Shown: in pieces, positions 1 through 4,764 of the stretch | Position numbering within the stretch: the stretch's first letter is position 1 | How the letters are laid out: each line of letters starts with the position of its first letter | From: an uncultured Geobacter sp. | Lineage (GTDB): Bacteria > Desulfobacterota > Desulfuromonadia > Geobacterales > DSM-12255 | Assembly: GCA_937860145.1 (NCBI GenBank) | Contig: CALMBF010000158.1 | Coordinates: forward strand, 1-36,134 | Length of the DNA stretch: 36,134 nt | Direction of reading: 5' to 3' | Made by a program: the position numbers and the translations under genes | The notes under the pieces: generated by a model | What the model was told of the DNA's origin: nothing | Databases searched by the model: none | What the model saw: the letters and a program-made list of their open reading frames with translations, nothing else

Positions 1-17
1 CAACTATATACCCCTGG

Positions 18-40
18 AGCGGTCAACGACCGCTTTCTTT
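18..40 (+). terminator. Hairpin with T-rich tail
   Basis: Seven-base arms AGCGGTC and GACCGCT enclose the loop AAC and are followed by TTCTTT on the + strand. It could terminate a + strand transcript entering from the left, or be part of a further attC-like structure. The sequence to its left is not available, so the assignment is weak. Confidence 0.3.
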
Positions 41-52
41 CATATCATCTCC

Positions 53-175
53 TTACAGACCAAGCAATTTCCTAACGCCACCCCCGATACTCGGCGGTTC
101 GTTAATGTGCGTCCATGAATGACTGCAAGTATACTGTTTCTCTCTCGCCATGACCAAGAGAATTTTAATCGGCAT
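53..175 (-). CDS. 40-residue ORF of the last visible cassette, unknown function
   Basis: The ATG at 175 lies about 20 nt after the core of the attC at 194-252 in array direction, and a GGAAG ribosome-binding sequence sits 5-6 nt before it. The product begins MPIKILLVMAREKQY and ends GGGVRKLLGL. It contains no recognisable domain. The position just after an attC core is what a cassette gene would have, and this is the main argument that it is real. Against it, a weak inverted repeat (about 71-106, TAACG...CGTTA) lies inside the frame and could be a short attC. In that case the cassette would be only about 120 bp long and the ORF accidental. Confidence 0.35.
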   Translation of the reverse strand: MPIKILLVMAREKQYTCSHSWTHINEPPSIGGGVRKLLGL

Positions 176-193
176 CTGTGCTTCCTTTTATTT

Positions 194-252
194 CGCTAAC
201 GGGGCGGGAGAACAGCGGCGGTTCTCAGGCCGCTGTTTCTGTCTTGTTGACT
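194..252 (-). other. attC site (sixth from attI)
   Basis: This 59-bp imperfect palindrome has core triplets AAC at 198-200 and GTT at 246-248. A perfect 9-bp inner stem pairs AACAGCGGC (211-219) with GCCGCTGTT (229-237). Read on the - strand it ends GTTAGCG. Its R'' arm (complement of GTTGACTC, 246-253) exactly matches the first bases of the cassette that carries the FMN reductase gene (942-949). That supports it as the attC of that cassette. Confidence 0.75.
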
Positions 253-307
253 CAGCTCGTAAATTTTAGCCTGTGTCAGGGTGACCTCTCCGGATTCTCC
301 TTGTCTA

Positions 308-913
308 TTAAACCAGCCTTTTCGCAAAAGCTTTAATCCTAGTCCGTACCCGCTCTGGCAGTTTCGGATGTTGCTGCTTGGCAATCATACCGGTGAAAAG
401 GGTACCAACAACTTCGGCGCCAATCGTTTTTGCCGTCATTTTGAGTTGTTTGCTGGTTCCAAAAAAACAGCGTCCTAAAGCTCCCGGTGCTGCACACGAG
501 GAGACCAGTAGTGCTTTCTTCTTTGGTGCCCGAGCTTTTCTAAACTGTGGTCCATTCATATCCCATGGCCAATAGGCATACACAGCCAATCGCTCCATAA
601 AGCGTTTGAAGATAGACGTAACTGATCCAAAGTTAGTCGGTGCAGCTAGAATATAACTATCCGCACTTTCTATCTTTTCGATTAATTCCTGCATGCGATC
701 ATGGATCACACACTCCCCCAGTGTCTCACCTGGCTGTTGGGTGCAGGCACGGCAATTCAAGCAAAACTCGATAGGGTATTCACGAAGAAGTACTATCTCA
801 ACTTTAGCACCATTCAACTCTAGAACTTTTGCCAAGGCCTCGATAGATTGATCAGTAATCCCATCATCCCGATATGAACCATTAATTGCGAGTACCTTGA
901 TCATGATCGTCAT
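308..913 (-). CDS. NAD(P)H-dependent flavodoxin-fold oxidoreductase (FMN reductase family)
   Basis: The 201-residue product begins with a flavodoxin-like phosphate-binding strand-loop (IKVLAINGSYRDDGITDQS, residues 5-23), which binds the FMN phosphate in this family. A CLNCRAC cluster, a further Cys 14 residues on and a DRM follow at about 51-75, matching the CxxCxxC...GxC...D(D)M segment of NADPH-dependent FMN reductase/iron-sulfur flavoprotein relatives. A second conserved block, AAPTNFGSVTSIFKRFMER, contacts the flavin in homologues. It is probably a cytosolic quinone or FMN reductase; the substrate is unknown. The ATG at 913 has AGGAAG just upstream, and the ATG at 904 is an alternative. 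It is the only gene of its cassette: the attC at 943-979 precedes it and the attC at 194-252 follows it. Confidence 0.85.
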   Translation of the reverse strand: MTIMIKVLAINGSYRDDGITDQSIEALAKVLELNGAKVEIVLLREYPIEFCLNCRACTQQPGETLGECVIHDRMQELIEKIESADSYILAAPTNFGSVTSIFKRFMERLAVYAYWPWDMNGPQFRKARAPKKKALLVSSCAAPGALGRCFFGTSKQLKMTAKTIGAEVVGTLFTGMIAKQQHPKLPERVRTRIKAFAKRLV

Positions 914-942
914 TTCTTCCTGTGAAGGTTTCTGAATTTTTG

Positions 943-979
943 AGTCAACGGGGTCCGGCCTTGACCGGCGGCGTTAGCC
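943..979 (-). other. Short attC site (fifth from attI)
   Basis: This compact inverted repeat has AAC at 947-949 and GTT at 973-975, with inner CCGG/CCGG pairing around CCTTGA. At about 37-40 bp it is shorter than most attC sites. On the - strand its R' is GTTGACT, which opens the FMN reductase cassette. Its R'' arm (complement of GTTAGCC) does not match the start of the cassette it should belong to, so that cassette's attC may have been exchanged or shortened. Confidence 0.6.
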
Positions 980-1028
980 GTCCGCTCCTGAGGTCGATGG
1001 TTGGGCTGTGCCTTTCTCGTCTGGTTAC

Positions 1029-1057
1029 TTGACTCTGTGTAGCCTTGTGGCTACAAT
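1029..1057 (+). promoter_or_regulatory. Promoter and operator of the first HigBA module
   Basis: A -35 TTGACT (1029-1034) and a -10 TACAAT (1052-1057) are separated by 17 bp, which is near consensus. An inverted repeat, TGTAGCC-TTGT-GGCTACA (1038-1055), overlaps the spacer and the -10 and is the natural operator for the HigA antitoxin. The predicted transcription start falls at about 1064, on the toxin ATG, so the toxin message would be nearly leaderless. Confidence 0.65.
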
Positions 1058-1063
1058 GTGCTC

Positions 1064-1352
1064 ATGGTTGAAATTCGCAAAACAGAGCTTTGCCAAATGG
1101 CTTGATAACCTTCGTGATATCCAGGTCAGAGCTCGCGTCCTGGTCAGAATTGAACGTCTCGCCTCAGGAAATGCAGGAGACGTCAAGCCTGTTGGTGAAG
1201 GTGTCTCTGAAATGCGGATCGATTACGGTCCCGGCTATCGTGTTTATTTCGTCCAGCGCGGTAGTGAGTTGATTATCCTCCTGGCTGGTGGTGACAAGAG
1301 CAGCCAGTATAAGGACATTAAATCAGCAATTCGGCTTGCACAAAATTTATAG
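1064..1352 (+). pseudogene. higB: HigB/RelE-family toxin, frameshifted near its N-terminus
   Basis: From about 1089 the frame encodes a typical HigB/Gp49-like toxin body (FAKWLDNLRD, then a VSEMRIDYGPGYRVYF core and LLAGGDKSSQ). RelE-superfamily toxins of this kind cleave mRNA at the ribosome. The expected start, ATG at 1064, opens MVEIRKTE in a different frame and reaches a stop soon after. Removing one base (C1088) joins MVEIRKTE directly to FAKWLDN, the usual family sequence, so a single-base insertion is the simplest explanation. An in-frame ATG at 1056 exists, but it would replace the first strand with unrelated residues and lies upstream of the predicted transcript start. The toxin is therefore probably inactive or weakened, unless the shift is an assembly error. 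The antitoxin gene follows after 9 nt. Confidence 0.65.
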
Positions 1353-1361
1353 GAGTTGAAA

Positions 1362-1655
1362 ATGCCCAAAACAGCAACTAGTCGATATGATGTTGCCGAA
1401 CACCTCCGAACTCCGGAAGAAATGGCGGCCTATCTTGAAGCATCCCTCGAAGAGGCTAATGGCGATGCAGCCTTCATTGCCAAGGCCCTCGGTGACATTG
1501 CCCGCGCCAAAGGAATGACGCAGGTTGCGCGTGATGCCGGTCTTTCCCGTGAAAGCCTTTACAAGGCACTTTCAGGTGAGCGCATTCCGGGTTTTGATAC
1601 GATTCTCAAAATCGTCTCGGCACTGGGGCTTAAACTTCACGCAGAGGCTCGATAG
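1362..1655 (+). CDS. higA: HigA-family antitoxin with XRE-type helix-turn-helix
   Basis: This 97-residue antitoxin is partner to the toxin at 1064-1352. The N-terminal half contains the family's HLRTPEEMAAYLEASLEE segment. The C-terminal half is a helix-turn-helix (MTQVARDAGLSRESLYKALSG) of the kind that binds its own operator. It neutralises the toxin and represses the module. ATG 1362 is chosen because AGGAG at 1351-1355 sits 6 nt upstream; the in-frame TTG at 1356 is ignored. The module is on the + strand, against the direction of the array. A short inverted repeat (CCTCAA/TTGAGG, 1665-1679) follows it but has no clear T-run. Confidence 0.9.
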   Translation: MPKTATSRYDVAEHLRTPEEMAAYLEASLEEANGDAAFIAKALGDIARAKGMTQVARDAGLSRESLYKALSGERIPGFDTILKIVSALGLKLHAEAR

Positions 1656-1666
1656 ATTCGTATTCC

Positions 1667-1852
1667 TCAATTATTGAGGTAAATTATGCATCCTGCGATT
1701 ACAGTAAAACCAAGTAGAAACAGCAAGTTGATCCAGATTTCTTTCTTGAATGAATTCTGCTGATTGCCTAAAACCCAAGTTCGTAGGGTAAATGCCACAA
1801 ATCCCAACCCAACAAATCCAGAAATAATCAGAATTTTTCTTGTGAATTCCAT
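1667..1852 (-). CDS. Small two-helix membrane protein, unknown function
   Basis: The 61-residue product has two hydrophobic segments, about residues 7-24 (ILIISGFVGLGFVAFTL) and 43-58 (INLLFLLGFTVIAGCII). A short basic/polar stretch with NQQNSFKKE lies between them. ATG 1852 is preferred: GGGA lies about 10 nt upstream, whereas an in-frame TTG at 1867 falls inside the attC core. It starts directly after the attC at 1862-1922 in array direction, as a cassette gene does. It shares its cassette with the antisense HigBA module at 1064-1655, with which it converges. No family is recognised. Confidence 0.6.
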   Translation of the reverse strand: MEFTRKILIISGFVGLGFVAFTLRTWVLGNQQNSFKKEIWINLLFLLGFTVIAGCIIYLNN

Positions 1853-1861
1853 TTTCTTTAT

Positions 1862-1922
1862 TCCCAACGGCCCGGAAGAACACCTGCCGGGTTTTAGGGC
1901 AGGTGCTTCTTTCTGGTTGGAA
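1862..1922 (-). other. attC site (fourth from attI)
   Basis: In this 61-bp imperfect palindrome the core triplets are AAC 1866-1868 and GTT 1916-1918. The long stem pairs AAGAACACCTGCC with GGCAGGTGCTTCTT, with one bulge. The - strand R' is GTTGGGA. Its R'' arm (complement of GTTGGAA) matches 6 of 7 bases of the start of the cassette at 1868-2911 (GTTGGAT), supporting it as the attC of the SH3/HigBA cassette. Confidence 0.8.
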
Positions 1923-1944
1923 CCAAATTTTCGCCCTTCTTAGC

Positions 1945-1973
1945 TTGACCTGGATAAACAATTTGTTTATAGT
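1945..1973 (+). promoter_or_regulatory. Promoter and operator of the second HigBA module
   Basis: A -35 TTGACC (1945-1950) and a -10 TATAGT (1968-1973) are 17 bp apart. A perfect 17-bp palindrome, ATAAACAA-T-TTGTTTAT (1954-1970), fills the spacer and overlaps the -10. It is the likely HigA operator. The predicted start falls on or next to the toxin ATG at 1980, implying a leaderless message, as in the other module. Confidence 0.7.
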
Positions 1974-1979
1974 TGGCCC

Positions 1980-2261
1980 ATGATTACATCGTTCGCAAAC
2001 AAAGAAACGGAAAAACTCTTTGCGACAGGGAAGTCCAAGAAACTTCCCCCGGAAATCATTACTCGCGCAATCATGCGACTAACGCAGTTGGACAGTGCAC
2101 GCGAGGTTACAGATTTGTTGATGCCGCCATCGAACCGCCTTGAGTCGCTTTCCGGCGACAGGGTCGGACAATGGAGTATTAGAATTAATGACCAGTGGCG
2201 CATCTGTTTTTCATTCGCCAATGGCGAAGCAACCGAAGTTGAAATAACCGACTACCATTAA
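1980..2261 (+). CDS. higB: HigB-family mRNA interferase toxin
   Basis: This 93-residue RelE-superfamily toxin has the usual HigB landmarks: KETEKLF near the N-terminus, KSKKLPPEI, PPSNRLESLSGDR, and the C-terminal catalytic strand QWSIRINDQWRICF followed by VEITDYH. Ribosome-dependent mRNA cleavage is known for the family. Length and ends are those of an intact protein. ATG 1980 lies only 6 nt after the -10 box, so no Shine-Dalgarno can be present on the transcript; leaderless translation is inferred. It forms a + strand pair with the antitoxin 11 nt downstream, inside a cassette whose other gene reads the opposite way. Confidence 0.93.
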   Translation: MITSFANKETEKLFATGKSKKLPPEIITRAIMRLTQLDSAREVTDLLMPPSNRLESLSGDRVGQWSIRINDQWRICFSFANGEATEVEITDYH

Positions 2262-2272
2262 GGAGAAATCTC

Positions 2273-2575
2273 ATGGCAACTATAAACGGTCTTCCTCCTA
2301 TACACCCAGGGGCATTCTTGAAAGAAATTCTTGATGAACTTGGAATTTCTCAGAATGCCTTTTCGCGAGCAATCGGCGTTTCGCCGATGCGGGTTTCGCA
2401 TGTTATTAAGGGTACACGTCCTATTACTGCAGAGTTGGCATTGCTGTTCGGCAAGGCATTTGGTCAGACGCCAACTTACTGGATGAATCTACAGACTAGC
2501 TATGACCTCAAAACTGCTGAAAAAACGCTGGTGCAGAAGGTACGGCAAGTTCAACCGTTTTCGCAGGCTGCGTAG
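2273..2575 (+). CDS. higA: HigA-family antitoxin
   Basis: The 100-residue protein shows the standard HigA opening IHPGAFLKEILDELGISQNAF. An XRE helix-turn-helix (SQNAFSRAIGVSPMRVSHVIKG, about 26-47) and the family tail ELALLFGKAFGQTPTYWMNLQ follow. It binds and neutralises the HigB at 1980-2261 and should repress the promoter through the palindrome at 1954-1970. AAGGAG sits 7 nt upstream of the ATG and starts at the toxin stop codon, indicating coupled expression. The pair is intact and probably functional as an addiction module that stabilises the array. Confidence 0.93.
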   Translation: MATINGLPPIHPGAFLKEILDELGISQNAFSRAIGVSPMRVSHVIKGTRPITAELALLFGKAFGQTPTYWMNLQTSYDLKTAEKTLVQKVRQVQPFSQAA

Positions 2576-2582
2576 GTTTGGA

Positions 2583-2894
2583 CTATTTCTGCCGATGAAT
2601 GGTCAGCCACTTCTGACCAAAAGCTACCCATCCTCTAGTTCCTCCATCCGTTTCAACAAGAAGCGCTCCATAGTCCTTTCCGTAAGTCGCACGATTTACT
2701 TTTAGCTTATCTCCAGTTTTTAGAGTTCCCACTGGCTTATGGCTGCCGTATGCAGCATCAACTTCGCTGGCATAGAGTGGTGTCGTAGAATCTACAGTGA
2801 CTTTGATTTGCTGGTCCTGATATCGGTCCCACTCCCAAATGAAGAACGAGATAGCAATTACGCAAGCAATTATAAGCAGTAATTTCTTTTTCAT
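2583..2894 (-). CDS. Membrane-anchored SH3-like domain protein
   Basis: The product of about 103 residues starts with a basic N-terminus and one hydrophobic helix (LLLIIACVIAISFFIWEW) that acts as an anchor or uncleaved signal. The rest resembles a bacterial SH3 domain: LYASEVDAAYGSHKPVGTLKTG, a KDYGALLVET strand and GTRGWVAFGQKWL. Such domains often bind peptidoglycan or other envelope ligands; the ligand here is unknown. An in-frame ATG at 2906 overlaps the attC core and would add MKKI. Neither start has a strong ribosome-binding site. It begins right at the attC at 2905-2967, as a cassette gene does, and converges with the HigBA pair at 1980-2575 in the same cassette. Confidence 0.7.
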   Translation of the reverse strand: MKKKLLLIIACVIAISFFIWEWDRYQDQQIKVTVDSTTPLYASEVDAAYGSHKPVGTLKTGDKLKVNRATYGKDYGALLVETDGGTRGWVAFGQKWLTIHRQK

Positions 2895-2904
2895 TATTTT
2901 TTTC

Positions 2905-2967
2905 ATCCAACGGCTGAGAGCGCAGCGGCGTAGCGAAGTGGAGACCGTCTGTCGCGCTTGGTTGAGC
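2905..2967 (-). other. attC site (third from attI)
   Basis: The outer cores fit both consensus boxes: ATCCAAC (2905-2911, RYYYAAC) and GTTGAGC (2961-2967, GTTRRRY). The 63-bp length and imperfect inner pairing around GAGCGCAGCGG are typical of attC. In array direction its R' (GTTGGAT) opens the SH3/HigBA cassette, and the Fic stop codon at 2980 lies just before it. Confidence 0.8.
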
Positions 2968-2979
2968 ATTCCTTGCTGG

Positions 2980-4194
2980 CTAATCAAGACTGGCCTCAAC
3001 TCCTTCAGGATAAAGGCGAGGGAAATAATACCCCACCATTGATGCTGGAAAACCGAGCATTACAGGACCTTTTTCCGAATCGGAAACTAAATAACCTTTT
3101 TCCAATAAACTACTGATGACCCTACGTGCTGAGCGCTCAGGCATTCCTATGATATGTGGGATTTCTCCGCGAGTTATTTCCCCGCGTAAAAATACATCTC
3201 TCAGTAAATGACCAGCTTCAGGTTTCAATGCACCAAAAGAAACTTGACGATCAACCACTGCTTGTATTCTTTTCTGCATTCCATCCAAATCCAAAAGTCC
3301 TGACATAAAATCAATTTGGTCAATAGCAACTTTAAGAAAAAATTTACAAAATCTCAACAGGCCCGCTTGTGTCAAGTTTCCACGACCATCCAGATCTCCT
3401 CTGCGAGGTTGATCTGCCCCTGCCAATGAAGCAAGATATTCTTCACGATTTCTTGCGAAACCTCTAGAAACAGTCCACAATCCATGGCCATCTATTTGGG
3501 CTTTTTTTAGATAGGCATGTGTCATAAGACGTGTAACTCGCCCGTTGCCATCCAGGAAAGGGTGAATCCATGCGAGACGGTGATGAGATGCCGCCGCCGC
3601 GATAACTTGACTTAAACCCTTTAGTTTTTGAGGGTCGTAGACTTCTTCAAATCTTTTCATAAAATCATCTAGATATTCTGATTTAGGTGGCAAGTGCCTT
3701 CCAACCTCAACCTCTAATTCCCTTGTTTTGCCAGGAATCACGTTTTCAGTTTTTCCATCTGGGCGTTGTACGACAAGATACTCTTCAGGCATCCGCTCAT
3801 AAAATTCTTTGTGTATCCAGCACAAAAAACTCTTGCTTGTAATAACTGTTCCTGCATTATCCTCAATGTGGGTCTCAATGCATTTCTGAACTTCAATATG
3901 TGCTTTGCTTTCCAGTTGTTTTGCTCTTTTTGCAGGATCTTTGGAAAAGTCTTCTCGCATAGCGCGATCAATGTCTACAGGATGGGTGTTGTGCCCTTCT
4001 ATCAAATTGGAATAGTAGCTGTTCATTTTTCTTACTAATTCCACGATTCCTCTACGGGTAACTGGATGAACAGCGGCACTAATGCCGGCAGACTTACGAA
4101 TCACCTCAATCGCCAAATCATCGAGTTCTCCCGCAGGATCAGTAGGCATCATCGGTTCCATTTCAGAAATTTTTGTATAAAAGCCATCTTCCAT
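2980..4194 (-). CDS. Fic domain protein (class II) with C-terminal winged helix
   Basis: The 404-residue protein carries the complete Fic motif HPFLDGNGRVTR (211-222). The catalytic His, the phosphate-anchoring GNGR and the last Arg are all present. An N-terminal inhibitory motif SNLIEG (62-67, [S/T]xxxE[G/N]) places it in class II, where the helix precedes the Fic fold and blocks ATP. Family members transfer AMP to Thr, Ser or Tyr of target proteins. Residues about 325-395 form a winged-helix-like region (ITRGEIPHIIGMPERSARRVISSLLEKGYL), so it may also bind DNA. A GGAG lies 7 nt before ATG 4194. A 22-bp inverted repeat at 4210-4231, repeated further upstream, suggests autoregulation. It is the only gene of its cassette. 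The target is unknown. Confidence 0.92.
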   Translation of the reverse strand: MEDGFYTKISEMEPMMPTDPAGELDDLAIEVIRKSAGISAAVHPVTRRGIVELVRKMNSYYSNLIEGHNTHPVDIDRAMREDFSKDPAKRAKQLESKAHIEVQKCIETHIEDNAGTVITSKSFLCWIHKEFYERMPEEYLVVQRPDGKTENVIPGKTRELEVEVGRHLPPKSEYLDDFMKRFEEVYDPQKLKGLSQVIAAAASHHRLAWIHPFLDGNGRVTRLMTHAYLKKAQIDGHGLWTVSRGFARNREEYLASLAGADQPRRGDLDGRGNLTQAGLLRFCKFFLKVAIDQIDFMSGLLDLDGMQKRIQAVVDRQVSFGALKPEAGHLLRDVFLRGEITRGEIPHIIGMPERSARRVISSLLEKGYLVSDSEKGPVMLGFPASMVGYYFPRLYPEGVEASLD

Positions 4195-4209
4195 GTTAAT
4201 TCTCCGTAC

Positions 4210-4488
4210 ATCGGCCAGTATTCTGGCCGATACTGAACGTTGATATTTTAATTAATTTAAAGCCAGCTTTTGCGCGTGAATGTTTAATTACTCGGATAAT
4301 TTGGCCGGTTTATAGGCCGATCTTATAAAACAAAAAAATAAATAGAAACGAGTTATTGCAATTAATTGCACCGAAAGATATCGAGAGTTCTGGCCGATAT
4401 TTTGGCCGATGTTTTTGTACCGCAATTTATCAATAAAATAAACAGCTTTTTTTATTTTTTAATTTTGTTGGCCGATATTTTGGCCGAT
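4210..4488. repeat. Four paired GGCC repeats (TGGCCGAT, 12-bp period) upstream of fic
   Basis: Four sites each hold two GGCC cores exactly 12 bp apart. Site 1 (4210-4231) is inverted: ATCGGCCAG-TATT-CTGGCCGAT. Site 2 (4301-4321) is a degenerate direct pair. Sites 3 (4391-4410) and 4 (4469-4488) are perfect direct pairs of TGGCCGAT separated by ATTT. The sites are spaced about 78-90 bp apart. A 14-bp palindrome, TGCAATTAATTGCA, lies between sites 2 and 3 (4357-4370). The array fills the non-coding leader of fic (4195-4510), and site 1 sits 16 nt from its start codon. An operator array is the likeliest role. Confidence 0.75.
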
Positions 4489-4500
4489 CTTGCGGAACCT

Positions 4501-4531
4501 AACAATAAAAAAGGGACCATTCTGGTCCCTT
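4501..4531 (-). terminator. Rho-independent terminator on the array strand
   Basis: Read on the - strand, AAGGGACCA-GAA-TGGTCCCTT is a 9-bp stem with a 3-nt loop (4511-4531), followed by a TTTTTTATTGTT tail. It stops leftward transcription shortly after the attC at 4584-4654, before the fic leader. It should therefore insulate fic from read-through of the upstream cassettes. Confidence 0.8.
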
Positions 4532-4536
4532 ACCTC

Positions 4537-4584
4537 AGCATGATACCCTGCGGCCCACTATAGTGGGCCGCAGGGTATCATGCT
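4537..4584. repeat. 48-bp perfect palindrome
   Basis: The arms 4537-4560 and 4561-4584 are exact reverse complements with no spacer, centred on ACTATAGT and containing CCTGCGGCCCAC. It begins at the R' core of the attC at 4584-4654 and ends 5 bp before the terminator. It has no T-run. It could form a cruciform in DNA or a very stable RNA hairpin. Zero-spacer palindromes of this size are unstable in many hosts. Confidence 0.85.
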
Positions 4585-4654
4585 CGTAACATTAAATAAA
4601 TGAAATTATTTACTGACAACCGCCCGTTAGGCGGTTGTCAGTATAACGTTAAGC
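4584..4654 (-). other. attC site (second from attI)
   Basis: The R'' side is GTTAAGC (4648-4654, consensus GTTRRRY) and the opposite core is TCGTAAC (4584-4590). The centre is a perfect 14-bp stem (4611-4624 with 4630-4643) enclosing the loop CGTTA. An extra unpaired AT-rich stretch (4591-4610) makes it asymmetric and 71 bp long. It lies between the ATPase remnant and the fic cassette, where an attC is required. Confidence 0.6.
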
Positions 4655-4764
4655 TTCTATGCAGTCAATTTGTTTAAGCGACCTTTCTCTTCTGTAGTTT
4701 TTGCTCAACGCCCAAAGCCTGACCGGCCGGGACTTTTATGGCCGGTCTTGGCGCTGGTTAGATG

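Noticed and set aside
71-106. A further short attC-like inverted repeat (TAACG...CGTTA)
   Set aside because: The arms pair poorly, its R'' does not match the preceding cassette start, and it lies inside a small ORF with a good ribosome-binding site. It remains possible.
196-384. A 62-residue - strand frame
   Set aside because: It spans the attC at 194-252 and overlaps the 3' end of the reductase gene, with no domain and no ribosome-binding site.
4366-4563. A 65-residue + strand frame with repeated LADILAD
   Set aside because: The repetition comes from the TGGCCGAT operator pairs, and the frame runs through the terminator and the 48-bp palindrome. It has no ribosome-binding site.
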